Under the pieces are notes generated by a model that saw only the letters and a list, made by a program, of their open reading frames with translations, made no database searches and had not been told where the DNA came from. Positions 9,030 to 17,735 of a stretch of 64,000 nt of DNA are shown here, piece by piece; position 1 is the first letter of the stretch; every line of letters starts with the position of its first letter. The position numbers were made by a program, and so were the translations under genes. Source of the DNA: an uncultured Lachnospiraceae bacterium (lineage in GTDB: Bacteria; Bacillota; Clostridia; Lachnospirales; Lachnospiraceae); the NCBI GenBank assembly GCA_900554205.1, contig USGM01000004.1, positions 1 to 64,000 on the forward strand, in the 5' to 3' direction.

Positions 9030-10654
9030 ATTGCTTGCGCGCCGACGTATTTTTCAAGGGTGGCGGCTACGGCACCGATATCGGACGACAGCTCCGCAAA
9101 GTATTTCTTGACAGTGTCAGCCATGCCGAGGGCGACGAGATCCACACCGAACACCCTATCGTTGGAGAGGAGCTTATCCAGACCGCTTAAATCCTTCGGG
9201 GCGGCAGACAGCTCGTAATCCTTCACATAGGCGCTTGCCGTATCCAGAAGCGGGTCGGAGCTGGGTGTGAATGCCTTGCCGAAATCGTCCACTGCCATCA
9301 GGTAGCGTAGCCAGCCTGCAAATACCAGAGGAATCAGCTTCAGGTCGGCTACGTTCAGGTCGGAATTTTTACTGTATGCCTTGATCGTCTCACCGAAACG
9401 GATGGACAGCTTCTGTGAGGTGTCCGTGGCGATACGCTGAGGTGTGTCAGGCATGAAGGGGTTCGGAATGCGGACGTTGACAACCTGATCGATAAATTCC
9501 TTCGGATCAAGGATACCGGGATTTACAACGACGGGAAGCCCTTCCTGATAGCCGATGATCTCAACCATCTTTTTCAGAACAGGATTCTTCATCTCATCCG
9601 AAATCAGCGTGTAACCCAGCAGACAGCCATAGATGGCGAGAGCCGTGTGCAGAGGATTCAGGCAGGTGCAGACCTTCATCTTTTCCACCTTGTCCACGGT
9701 TTCCCGGTCAGTGAAGATGATGCCGCCCTTTTCGAGAGCGGGTCTTCCGTTGGGGAAGGAGTCCTCGATGACAAGGTATTCACATTCCTCTGCGTTGACG
9801 AAGGGAGCGATATAGGTATTTTTGGAGGTGATGACGGGATCAAGTCCCTCTATACCGTCAGCCGCAAGGATCGCTTCCACCTTCGGGTCTGGTCTGGGAG
9901 TGATCTTGTCGATCATGCTCCAGGGGAAGGAGACAGCCGAAGAGTCCTCCACATAATCGAGGAAGCCCTTATCCGCCAGTCCCTTTTCACACCATGCCCT
10001 TGCGAAGGCAGTTACTGCGGCGCGCAGCTTGTCGCCGTTGTGGGAGCAGTTGTCCATGCTGACCATGGCGATAGGGAGTCTGCCACAGGTAAAACGGTGG
10101 TAGAGCAGGGAGACGACCTTGCCGAGGTAGCTGTCCGGCAGCGAGGGACCTTTTGCAAAATCGGCTTCAACGGCAGGGAGAGTAGCGCCCTTTGCGTCTG
10201 TCACAGCGTAGCCCTTCTCGGTAATGGTGAAGCTCGCCATCTGCAGGGAGGGATTTGCAAAAATCTCCTTCAGGCGGGTATATTCCTTTTCATCCTGGCT
10301 GTCCAGAATCAGGGATTCCATGATGCTGCCGACGATTGTCTTTTCCACGGTATTGTCTGCCTTTAAGGTTGCAAGGATGGTCAGATTATCGTGTGGGCGG
10401 TTGCTCTTTTCGATGATTTCGTAATCATAGCCCTCCGCGGCGATGAGACCGGTGGACAGAATGCCGTCGTTTAAGAGCTTTTGCACAACGTTTGCCTGAA
10501 AGGCGCGGAAGATGTTTCCGGCGCCGAAATGAATCCATGTGGGATGTTCATAAGTGTTCTTCTTTACAGCTTCGTAGTCGAAGGCGGGCAGGGCGTAGCC
10601 GGCGGCTTCAAAGGCGGCTCTGTCTGCGTTCAGACTTTTCATTGTCAGTTCCAT
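9026..10654 (-). CDS. uxuB: Mannitol dehydrogenase family protein, probable D-fructuronate reductase
   Basis: A 542-residue long-chain polyol dehydrogenase. The NAD-binding stretch WIHFGAGNIFRAFQA is near residues 37-51, and the signature NCSHNGDKLRAAV near 200 corresponds to the family motif around MDNxxxNG. The conserved Lys region CLNPLHTALAIYG is near 335. Because it follows mannonate dehydratase (47 bp), it most likely interconverts D-fructuronate and D-mannonate in glucuronate breakdown. GGAGG six bases before the ATG supports the start. The gene order is uxuA then uxuB on the minus strand. Confidence 0.85.
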   Translation of the reverse strand: MELTMKSLNADRAAFEAAGYALPAFDYEAVKKNTYEHPTWIHFGAGNIFRAFQANVVQKLLNDGILSTGLIAAEGYDYEIIEKSNRPHDNLTILATLKADNTVEKTIVGSIMESLILDSQDEKEYTRLKEIFANPSLQMASFTITEKGYAVTDAKGATLPAVEADFAKGPSLPDSYLGKVVSLLYHRFTCGRLPIAMVSMDNCSHNGDKLRAAVTAFARAWCEKGLADKGFLDYVEDSSAVSFPWSMIDKITPRPDPKVEAILAADGIEGLDPVITSKNTYIAPFVNAEECEYLVIEDSFPNGRPALEKGGIIFTDRETVDKVEKMKVCTCLNPLHTALAIYGCLLGYTLISDEMKNPVLKKMVEIIGYQEGLPVVVNPGILDPKEFIDQVVNVRIPNPFMPDTPQRIATDTSQKLSIRFGETIKAYSKNSDLNVADLKLIPLVFAGWLRYLMAVDDFGKAFTPSSDPLLDTASAYVKDYELSAAPKDLSGLDKLLSNDRVFGVDLVALGMADTVKKYFAELSSDIGAVAATLEKYVGAQAI

Positions 10655-10701
10655 TTTAATCCTCCAAAGTTTTTATTTGGCTTATTATTCCATTATCTGT
10701 T

Positions 10702-11781
10702 TCAATTTATGCCTCTCTCGTGGCTCTTTTCGATGGCTTCCCAGAGACCGTTCAGATAAGTTGCGCCGAGCGCTCTGTCATACAGACCATAGCCGGGCAT
10801 GGCAACCTCATCCCAGATCATGCGGCCGTGGTCGGGACGGATCGGACCGTCGAAGCCGATGTCATAGAGAGCCAGCATGATTTCGTACATATCGAATGTA
10901 CCGTCGCTGGAGAGATGGGCGGATTCCTCGAAATCGGTGGGAGAATTAAATTTCAGGTTGCGCACATGGGCGAAGTGGATTCTGCCTTTCAGGGAACGGA
11001 TCATATCGGGAAGGTCATTTTCAAGATTTGTCCCATAGGAGCCGGAGCAGAAGGTCACACCGTTGTGCGGGTTGTCCACCATTTTCATCATGCGCAGAAT
11101 GTTTGCCTTGTTGATGATGATGCGGGGGAGTCCGAAGACACTCCATGCGGGATCGTCCGGATGAATCGCCATATTGATGTCATACTTGTCGCAGACGGGC
11201 ATGATGCGCTCCAGAAAGTATTTCAGGTTTGCAAACAGCTTTTCATCATCGACATCCTTGTACATTTCAAACAGCTCCCTGATGTGAGCCATTCGCTCGG
11301 GCTCCCAGCCGGGGAGAATCGCGCCGTTTGCGTCTCCGCTGATGGAGGCGAACATGTCCTCGGGATTTAAGGCATCTACAGCCTCCTGTGTGTAGGCGAG
11401 AACAGTGGAGCCGTCGGGACGTACTCTGGCAAGCTCGGTTCTTGTCCAGTCGAAGACAGGCATGAAGTTATAGCACACCATGTGGATGTCAGCCTGACCG
11501 AGGCGTTCGAGTGTGGTGATATAATTGTCGATGTACTGATCCCTGTCGGGTGTGCCGACCTTGATCGCGTCATGGATATTGACGCTTTCGATGCCGGTGA
11601 GCTTCAGACCGGCATCCTCAATCTCCTTTTTCAGGGCAAGAATGTCCTCAGTCTTCCAGACCTCGCCCGGTGTTGTGCCGTAAAGGGTCGAGATCACTCC
11701 GGTAACGCCGGGAATCTGTCTGATCTGTTTTAATGTGACGGTGTCGTACTTGCTGCCGTACCAGCGCAATGTCATTTGCAT
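10702..11781 (-). CDS. uxuA: Mannonate dehydratase
   Basis: A 359-residue TIM-barrel dehydratase converting D-mannonate to 2-keto-3-deoxygluconate. It has the MTLRWYG N-terminus, the GIESVNIHDAIKVG region, MAIHPDDPAW near 225, and the C-terminal RPDHGRMIWDE metal-binding motif, all typical of UxuA. An ATG 33 bp upstream (11814) is in frame, but GGAGG stands 7 bp before the ATG at 11781, which I take as the start. A divergent AraC-type regulator gene begins about 190 bp away and is the probable local regulator. Confidence 0.93.
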   Translation of the reverse strand: MQMTLRWYGSKYDTVTLKQIRQIPGVTGVISTLYGTTPGEVWKTEDILALKKEIEDAGLKLTGIESVNIHDAIKVGTPDRDQYIDNYITTLERLGQADIHMVCYNFMPVFDWTRTELARVRPDGSTVLAYTQEAVDALNPEDMFASISGDANGAILPGWEPERMAHIRELFEMYKDVDDEKLFANLKYFLERIMPVCDKYDINMAIHPDDPAWSVFGLPRIIINKANILRMMKMVDNPHNGVTFCSGSYGTNLENDLPDMIRSLKGRIHFAHVRNLKFNSPTDFEESAHLSSDGTFDMYEIMLALYDIGFDGPIRPDHGRMIWDEVAMPGYGLYDRALGATYLNGLWEAIEKSHERGIN

Positions 11782-11840
11782 CGCAAATCCTCCGTTTCGA
11801 TTAATCTCTGTCAAGAGTATTGTTTTTTGAATTTAATATC

Positions 11841-11869
11841 AGTATAATCAAGAGTGAAATGCATGAAAA
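11841..11869 (-). promoter_or_regulatory. Probable uxuA promoter
   Basis: On the minus strand TTTTCA (complement of 11864-11869) is followed 17 bp later by TATACT (complement of 11841-11846). It leaves a leader of about 55 nt before uxuA. The -35 box is a weak match, as expected for an activated promoter. Confidence 0.45.
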
Positions 11870-11974
11870 GGATAAATATTGCCCAGTATCATGCAAAAAT
11901 TGCTCTAAATTGTCTGCGCGCACCTGACACAAACCCGCTGTGCGAAAGGAACGTGCGCAGAAATGGAGATAAAT

Positions 11975-12904
11975 ATGGGAAGAGAGAATATGATCCGTGT
12001 GCTGGCGGCATCCGATGAACGCCAATATATGCTGAACGAGGATTACGAGGTCTACGAGAAGCAGGGGGCGCCGATGGGAGCCATGGCATTCCATTACCAT
12101 GATTTTTATGAGATCATCTATGTGCTCGAGGGGGAGTATTCCTCCATGGTCGAGGACAAGACCTATCACATGAAAAAGGGAGATTTCCTTCTGATCGACC
12201 AGAACGTCATGCACAAGTACCGCTATGTCGAGAAAAAGCATGACTCCTCCAAGCGGATTATCCTGTGGATCTCGGGGCAGATGCTCGGTAGGCTTGGGGG
12301 CGGGGACATGAATCTGGCGGGATGCTTCAAGGGCAAGAAGAACTGTGTCTGTCACTTTCCTATTTATTATGAAGAAATGCTGCAGGGATTTTTGTTGAAG
12401 CTGGCGATGACACAGATGCAGGAGCCGGGCAGCCCCGGCGCGAAACGGACGCTCGACAGAGGACTTCTGACAATGTTTTTCGTGTATCTGAATATCCTGT
12501 GTGCGCGGGAGGAGTATCTGGTCGGGCATGAGGTGGTAAGTCATCCGCTCGTGGAGCAGGTTTCTGATTATATCGACGCACATCTGGCGGAGACAATCAC
12601 AGTGGAGCTGCTGGCGGCGCAGGTGCATGTGAGCAAATATTATTTCCTGCGCAAGTTTAAGGAACTGACCGGAGTGACGGTGCACAGCTTCCTGATCGAT
12701 AAGCGGCTGATCCGGGCTTGTGAGGTGCTGAGGGAGGGCGGGAGCGTGACGGAGAGCTGGCAGAGCACAGGGTTTTCGGATTACACTTCCTTCCTGAGAA
12801 ATTTCAGGGAGAAGCTCGGCATCCCGCCGAGATATTACAGGGAAAACAGTTCTTCCTTGATAGGGAGTTTTGATGTTGACAGTATGGACGAACAGGAGAA
12901 ATGA
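11975..12904 (+). CDS. AraC-family regulator with cupin sensor domain
   Basis: The protein has an N-terminal cupin (FHYHDFYEIIYVLEGEYS, then KKGDFLLIDQNVMHKY) and a C-terminal double helix-turn-helix (VELLAAQVHVSKYYFLRKFK, and STGFSDYTSFLRNFREKLG). It should bind a small sugar-type ligand and regulate neighbouring sugar genes. It is divergent from uxuA-uxuB, so control of hexuronate use is the simplest reading. An in-frame ATG at 11963 also exists, but the ATG at 11975 has GGAGATAAAT directly before it. The asparaginase gene follows by 6 bp and is probably in the same transcript. Confidence 0.8.
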   Translation: MGRENMIRVLAASDERQYMLNEDYEVYEKQGAPMGAMAFHYHDFYEIIYVLEGEYSSMVEDKTYHMKKGDFLLIDQNVMHKYRYVEKKHDSSKRIILWISGQMLGRLGGGDMNLAGCFKGKKNCVCHFPIYYEEMLQGFLLKLAMTQMQEPGSPGAKRTLDRGLLTMFFVYLNILCAREEYLVGHEVVSHPLVEQVSDYIDAHLAETITVELLAAQVHVSKYYFLRKFKELTGVTVHSFLIDKRLIRACEVLREGGSVTESWQSTGFSDYTSFLRNFREKLGIPPRYYRENSSSLIGSFDVDSMDEQEK

Positions 12905-12910
12905 GGGAAG

Positions 12911-13927
12911 ATGGACATGAAGAAGATATTGCTGATAGCTACCGGCGGGACGATTGCCTCCGGTTATACGGCGGAAGGGCTGACACCGCAGATCGCGGCG
13001 ACGCAGATGCTGCAATATGTAGAGGAATACAAGACCTTTTGCGAGGTGGATGTCACAGAGCCGTTCAGCCTTGACAGTACGAATATCTATGGGCGGCACT
13101 GGCTGCTTCTGGCGGGGGTGATCGAGGAAAATTATGCGGCGTATGACGGCTTTGTGATCTGCCACGGGACGGACACTATGGCGTTCACGGCAGCAGCATT
13201 GTCTTATCTTGTGCAGAACAGCAGCAAGCCGATCGTTGTCACGGGTGCACAGAAGCCGATCAGCCTGCCGGTGACGGACGCGAGGACAAATCTGCTGGAC
13301 AGTCTGCGGTTTGCGGCGGACAGCAGGGCACACGGCGTGAACATTGTCTTCGGCGGAAAGGTAATATCGGGGACGAGGGCAAAGAAGGAGCGCTCCAAGA
13401 GCTACAATGCCTTTTCGAGCATCAATTACCCTTCTGTGGCTGTGATACGGGACGGCAGGATTGTATTTTATATAGAAGACAAGGAGAAAGCGGCGGAGGC
13501 GGTGCACTTTTATCACGAGCTGAACGACAGGGTTTTACTGTTAAAGCTGGTTCCCGGCATGGATGGCAGCATTCTGAACAGGCTGTTCCCGTTCTATGAC
13601 GCGGTCATCATCGAAGCCTTCGGTGTGGGCGGCTTCCCGGAGTATGGGACGGAGCCGTTTTATCCGGAAATCCGGCGCTGGGTCGATGCGGGGAAGATTG
13701 TGATGCTGGCAACGCAGGTCACGCATGAGGGCAGCGATATGGAAATCTATCAGGTCGGAAGAAAGATGAAGGAGAAATTTCATCTGCTGGAGGCCTACGA
13801 TATGACGTTGGAGGCAACCGTGACAAAGACGATGTGGGCGATGGGAGTGACGAAGGATATTGCGGAATTTCGGAGATTATTTTACCGCACGATCAATCAT
13901 GACATTCTGCTGACACCGGAGGAGTGA
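12911..13927 (+). CDS. ansA: L-asparaginase
   Basis: A 338-residue asparaginase hydrolysing asparagine to aspartate and ammonia. The two catalytic threonine motifs are present: TGGTIAS at about 11-17 and HGTDTM at 85-90. There is no signal peptide, so this is the cytoplasmic type I form. The gene starts 6 bp after the AraC gene with GAGGGAAG before the ATG. A second ATG two codons on is possible. The C-terminal domain has the expected THEGSDMEIYQVG segment. Confidence 0.92.
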   Translation: MDMKKILLIATGGTIASGYTAEGLTPQIAATQMLQYVEEYKTFCEVDVTEPFSLDSTNIYGRHWLLLAGVIEENYAAYDGFVICHGTDTMAFTAAALSYLVQNSSKPIVVTGAQKPISLPVTDARTNLLDSLRFAADSRAHGVNIVFGGKVISGTRAKKERSKSYNAFSSINYPSVAVIRDGRIVFYIEDKEKAAEAVHFYHELNDRVLLLKLVPGMDGSILNRLFPFYDAVIIEAFGVGGFPEYGTEPFYPEIRRWVDAGKIVMLATQVTHEGSDMEIYQVGRKMKEKFHLLEAYDMTLEATVTKTMWAMGVTKDIAEFRRLFYRTINHDILLTPEE

Positions 13928-13938
13928 TGCCGGTTTGC

Positions 13939-13967
13939 TTGACAAGCCTTTATCGAACGAATATAAT
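13939..13967 (+). promoter_or_regulatory. Strong promoter for the diguanylate cyclase gene
   Basis: TTGACA at 13939-13944, exactly 17 bp, then TATAAT at 13962-13967: both boxes are perfect consensus for sigma-A. Confidence 0.85.
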
Positions 13968-14004
13968 TGTTATTGATAATAATTAAACAGATGAGGATAG
14001 GAAG

Positions 14005-15147
14005 ATGGAGTTACAGGAAGGATATGACGCATTAAAGGATAAATGGCGCCGAAAAATGCTGAAATCGTATTTTACGGCAATTGCGATTCTGTTTCTGGCG
14101 GAGATCGGAATTTATTTGTTTATGAGCAGTCCGAAGATCGGAACGATTAACAGGGGGATCGATTACTGGCTTTCTTATATTTTGCTGCCGAGTTCGATCA
14201 ATCTGGTCACGACGCTCGCAACAAGGGCGATCGTATACAGCAGGATGCGTGACAGGGTCAAGAATCTTGCTGTCATTTTCTGCCTTGTCGTTTACTGTCT
14301 CGTGACGGCTACCTTTCACGGTTTCTTCCTCATGACATCGACGACCTTCGTTCTTCCGGTGGCGGTGTCTGTCATGTTTGATGACATCCATGTGGTAAGG
14401 TTCGCGTCTATTACCTCGGCAGCCGGAATGATCTTAAGCCTTTTTACCGCCGAACTCTATGACGGAACGTGGACGATCGGTGAACGATGGGGTTATACGG
14501 GTGTGACGAGCCTGATTTTCATTATGGTGTTTCACACAATCTGCTGCGTGCTGATCCGTTACGGCGAGGAGAAGAAGGAGGTCATGCAGCACAATGCGAT
14601 GCTGAATGAGGAGATGCGGCAGGCGTTGAAAATTGATTCCATGACAGGGCTTTACAACCACACAGAATTCTACAAGAGACTGGACAGTTATTGCAGACAG
14701 TTCCGAAACCGGAAAGACCGCCTGACAGTTGCGGTTCTGGATGTGGATCATTTTAAAAAGGTGAATGATACCTTCGGGCATGAGAATGGGGACGCGGTGC
14801 TGATACAGATTGCGTCGGTTCTGAAGAACATCTGCTGTCAGACGGGGCATGCATTCCGTTACGGCGGGGAGGAGTTTGCGGTGATCTTCCGGCATGAGGC
14901 GGAGAAGGAAGCGCTGGAGATTCTGGAGCGCGTCAGAACGGCGGTCAATTCGCTGCGCTTTGAGAGTATGCCGGATATGCAGATTGGTATCAGCTGCGGC
15001 ATTTATGAGTACATGGGTGAGACAATGGATGCGCAGGAGATTTTTGCCAGAGCAGATAAAGCACTCTACAGGGCAAAGCAGACCGGGCGCAACAAATGTG
15101 TCTGCCATAGTCAGGCTATTACCGCTGGAGGAAATACGAATGATTAA
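14005..15147 (+). CDS. Membrane-bound diguanylate cyclase (GGDEF)
   Basis: A 380-residue protein with about six membrane segments in the first 190 residues, a short helical linker, and a C-terminal GGDEF domain. The active-site motif is intact as GGEEF (about 290-294), preceded by DVDHFKKVNDTFGH. It should make cyclic di-GMP from two GTP. The expected inhibitory RxxD five residues before the motif is absent (HAFRYGGEEF), so feedback inhibition may be lost. Its last 8 bp overlap the start of a broken membrane kinase gene. The promoter 38 bp upstream is consensus. Confidence 0.9.
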   Translation: MELQEGYDALKDKWRRKMLKSYFTAIAILFLAEIGIYLFMSSPKIGTINRGIDYWLSYILLPSSINLVTTLATRAIVYSRMRDRVKNLAVIFCLVVYCLVTATFHGFFLMTSTTFVLPVAVSVMFDDIHVVRFASITSAAGMILSLFTAELYDGTWTIGERWGYTGVTSLIFIMVFHTICCVLIRYGEEKKEVMQHNAMLNEEMRQALKIDSMTGLYNHTEFYKRLDSYCRQFRNRKDRLTVAVLDVDHFKKVNDTFGHENGDAVLIQIASVLKNICCQTGHAFRYGGEEFAVIFRHEAEKEALEILERVRTAVNSLRFESMPDMQIGISCGIYEYMGETMDAQEIFARADKALYRAKQTGRNKCVCHSQAITAGGNTND

Positions 15148-15433
15148 ACTGCAGATTTGCTGTATGATTGTCATATTCTTTATCATGTCTGTATATTTTT
15201 TCACGAGGCGGGTAAGAACCTGTCGCACGGGATCAGAACCTCTATGAATGCCATTGTCGGCATGACGGAACTGATGCAACCATGAAGCTCCCCAGACAGA
15301 TGATCTGACGGAGGATTACCAGAGCTTCACAGCGCCTGAGACGCATATCCTGAACGTTGATGACAATGAGATGAACCTGAAGGTGGCGGTCGGACTTCAT
15401 GAAGACGGTGGAGGAAATGATTGTGCTGCTTGA
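15140..15433 (+). pseudogene. Decayed hybrid histidine kinase (membrane segment, HisKA and receiver fragments)
   Basis: Three pieces of one sensor kinase survive in different frames. At 15140-15247, after GGAGG, an ATG starts a 35-residue peptide with a hydrophobic anchor (CCMIVIFFIMSVYFF). At 15202-15285, in another frame, lies the phosphoacceptor box LSHGIRTSMNAIVGMTELM, which in intact kinases reads LSHDIRTPMNAIVGMT. At 15311-15433, in the third frame, lies ILNVDDNEMNLKVAVG, the start of a receiver domain (normally ILVVDDNEMNLKV). The sensor, ATPase and most of the receiver are missing. The gene was once translationally coupled to the cyclase upstream. Confidence 0.8.
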
Positions 15434-15463
15434 CATAGTCGGGTAAAAAATTTAGATAAATTG

Positions 15464-15492
15464 TTGTAATTTGCTGGAAATTCAGATATTAT
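15464..15492 (+). promoter_or_regulatory. Promoter for the chemotaxis receptor gene
   Basis: TTGTAA at 15464-15469, 17 bp, TATTAT at 15487-15492. No sigma-28 flagellar-type consensus is obvious here, although many chemotaxis genes use one. Confidence 0.55.
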
Positions 15493-15541
15493 TGTATTAT
15501 GTGACTTCTATGGCAAAGAAAATTCGTTTGGAGGCAAAAGA

Positions 15542-16858
15542 ATGAGGAATATGTCGGTAAAAGCAAAGCTGGTATTACAAATTGTTTTAATGGGAATCGG
15601 ACTGCTCGGTGTTTCATTTTTCGGAGTAGTCGGCATGAAGCTGATCGCAAAGGGAAACCCGGAACTGAATGCCATTTCCTCACAGTGGATGGGCTACATG
15701 GCGATTTGCGGAGGACTTGTATTCGTATTACTCATTATAGCCGGTATTATTATTCTTTTAAGCATTGACAGACCGCTCAGGGAGGCAGTAGAACTCATCA
15801 ACCGGATGGCGGCGGGCGAGATGACCGGACGGGCAGATCCGAGACGGATGAAGACAAAGGGCGAATTCGGTGAATTGATGACATCGATGAATACACTGGC
15901 AAAGAATCTTGATGAAATTCTCACAGAAGTACAGCGAGGCAGCTTTGCACTGTCAGAGAATATGAATGGTGCTTTGACGAATCTGAACAATCTGAATGGT
16001 GAGATCGAGAGCGTATCAGCTACCACGGAACAGTTGTCGGCAGGAATGGAGGAGACCTCAGCTTCCGCCCAGCAGGTGAACAGCATGGCGCGCGAGATCG
16101 AAACGGTTTCCAAGAACATTGCAGTCCGTGCACAGGAAGGTGCCGAGAAGGCGGCTGATATTCATCAGCGTGCCATGGAGGCAAAGGAGAGCACGACGGC
16201 AAACAAGGCAAGGGCAAGCAATATCAAGAACGAGATCAGCGTCAGCCTCAAGAAGTCTCTGGAGGACGCAAAGGTCGTAGGCGAGATCAAGAAGCTGGCA
16301 GAGGCAATTATGGGTATTACATCCCAGACGAATCTGCTCGCACTGAATGCTTCCATCGAGGCGGCGAGAGCCGGTGAGACAGGAAGAGGCTTTGCAGTCG
16401 TGGCAGATGAAATCCAGAATCTCGCAGAACAATCCAAGGCTACCGTTGAAAATATCCAGAAGCTGACGGCGGAGGTAACGGTTGCGGTTGATAATCTGTC
16501 CGCGGATGCAGAGAAGCTGCTGAATTTCGTTGCAGTTGATATTTCGGGAAATTTCCATGCATTCCTCGACATTGCGGATGCTTATAATGATGATGCGAAG
16601 TATGTGGATGATCTGGTGACAGATTTCAGTGCGATTTCACAGGAACTGCTGGCATCTATTGACGGTGTTCTGACGTCTATTGATAATGTCAGCAAGGCTG
16701 CAACGGAAGGCGCAGAGGAGACGGCGGAGATCGCGTCCCACAGCTCGGATATTGCAGGAGATTCCGCTAAGATTCTTGAACTGATGCATGAGGCAGATGA
16801 GACGGCTGCCGTATTGAAGGGGTGTGTAGAGAAGTTTAAGCTCAGCAGCACGAAATAG
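15542..16858 (+). CDS. Methyl-accepting chemotaxis protein without a large external domain
   Basis: A 438-residue receptor. Two membrane helices (about 10-33 and 50-75) are separated by a loop of only about 15 residues, so there is no periplasmic-type ligand domain. A HAMP-like segment (RPLREAVELINRMAAGEMTG) follows, then the coiled-coil signalling domain. Its conserved hairpin tip reads QTNLLALNASIEAARAGETG near 260-280. It should talk to CheA/CheW, but the stimulus must be sensed in the membrane, the cytoplasm or by a partner. GGAGG is 7 bp before the ATG and a terminator follows. No other chemotaxis genes are in the window. Confidence 0.88.
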   Translation: MRNMSVKAKLVLQIVLMGIGLLGVSFFGVVGMKLIAKGNPELNAISSQWMGYMAICGGLVFVLLIIAGIIILLSIDRPLREAVELINRMAAGEMTGRADPRRMKTKGEFGELMTSMNTLAKNLDEILTEVQRGSFALSENMNGALTNLNNLNGEIESVSATTEQLSAGMEETSASAQQVNSMAREIETVSKNIAVRAQEGAEKAADIHQRAMEAKESTTANKARASNIKNEISVSLKKSLEDAKVVGEIKKLAEAIMGITSQTNLLALNASIEAARAGETGRGFAVVADEIQNLAEQSKATVENIQKLTAEVTVAVDNLSADAEKLLNFVAVDISGNFHAFLDIADAYNDDAKYVDDLVTDFSAISQELLASIDGVLTSIDNVSKAATEGAEETAEIASHSSDIAGDSAKILELMHEADETAAVLKGCVEKFKLSSTK

Positions 16859-16882
16859 AATGGAATAAAACAGGTACATACA

Positions 16883-16916
16883 AAGGCTGTCCGGAGTTAT
16901 CCGGGCAGCCTTTTTG
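16883..16916 (+). terminator. Terminator of the chemotaxis receptor gene
   Basis: AAGGCTGTCCGG pairs with CCGGGCAGCCTT around a short loop and is followed by a T-run, a standard intrinsic terminator. Confidence 0.85.
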
Positions 16917-16917
16917 T

Positions 16918-16941
16918 ATTGATAGGTTTTCTCAATAAGTA
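16918..16941 (+). repeat. Left copy of a 24-bp repeat flanking the ABC exporter operon
   Basis: This 24-bp stretch (ATTGATA, then TTTCTCAATAA) matches 20017-20040 at 20 of 24 positions in the same orientation. Each copy contains the short dyad TTGA/TCAA. Confidence 0.4.
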
Positions 16942-16950
16942 ATTTTAGTC

Positions 16951-16979
16951 TTGTCATGGAAGTTAGTAGGTGCTAACTT
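16951..16979 (+). promoter_or_regulatory. Promoter with internal dyad upstream of the ABC exporter operon
   Basis: TTGTCA at 16951-16956, 17 bp, TAACTT at 16974-16979. A dyad AAGTTAG (16960-16966) / CTAACTT (16973-16979) lies between and over the boxes, in the position expected for a repressor operator. No regulator gene is adjacent. Confidence 0.55.
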
Positions 16980-17024
16980 GAATCCGAAGGTTATTATTAT
17001 TTAGGAAAGGTGGAGGACGGAAAA

Positions 17025-17723
17025 ATGTTTCTTGAGATAAAAGGAATTAAAAAACATTTCGGAGAGGGAGAGAGCCGTGTCGAGGTTCTGAAGGGGATCG
17101 ACATCGGCATCGAGAAGGGAGAGATCTGCGTGCTGCTCGGACCTTCCGGCTCGGGAAAATCGACGCTTCTGAACATTATCGGCGGCATCGACAGCGCGGA
17201 TGAGGGCTATATCTCCATCAACGGCGAGAAGACCGCAGAGATGAATGAAAAGCAGCTTACTTTGTACAGAAGAAAGCATCTCGGCTATGTCTTTCAGATG
17301 TATAACCTGATTCCCAACCTGAATATCAAGGAGAATATAGAGGTTGGCGCTTATCTGAGCGATCATCCGCTGGATGTGGACGACCTGTTGAAAACGCTCG
17401 GACTTTACGAGCACCGGCACAAGCTGCCGAACCAGCTTTCCGGCGGACAGCAGCAGCGGACGGCAATCGGCAGGGCAATTGTCAAAAATCCCGATATACT
17501 GCTCTGTGATGAGCCGACGGGAGCTCTGGATTATAATACCTCGAAGGAGATCTTAAAGCTGATCGAAGAGGTGAATCGTAAATATGGAAATACGGTGGTC
17601 ATGGTGACGCATAACAGTGCGATCCAGCAGATGGCTGACCGTGTCGTAAAGCTGAGGGACGGTGTCGTGCGCAAGGACTATGTCAATGAAGAAAAGATTT
17701 CCGCTACGGAACTGGAATGGTAA
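17025..17723 (+). CDS. ABC transporter ATP-binding protein (MacB/LolD type)
   Basis: A 232-residue ATPase with Walker A GPSGSGKST, Q-loop FQMYNLIPNL, signature LSGGQQQR and Walker B ILLCDEPTG, in the usual order and length. It belongs to the group that works with FtsX-like permeases in export or membrane-stress functions. An in-frame GTG at 17010 lies at the edge of the GGAGG; the ATG at 17025 has good spacing. The permease gene follows 12 bp later. Confidence 0.92.
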   Translation: MFLEIKGIKKHFGEGESRVEVLKGIDIGIEKGEICVLLGPSGSGKSTLLNIIGGIDSADEGYISINGEKTAEMNEKQLTLYRRKHLGYVFQMYNLIPNLNIKENIEVGAYLSDHPLDVDDLLKTLGLYEHRHKLPNQLSGGQQQRTAIGRAIVKNPDILLCDEPTGALDYNTSKEILKLIEEVNRKYGNTVVMVTHNSAIQQMADRVVKLRDGVVRKDYVNEEKISATELEW

Positions 17724-17735
17724 GGGGGATAGGAC

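Noticed and set aside
11801..13516. Long open frame of 571 codons on the minus strand
   Set aside because: It lies antisense to the AraC and asparaginase genes, has no recognisable domain and no ribosome-binding site; it mirrors codon bias of the real genes.
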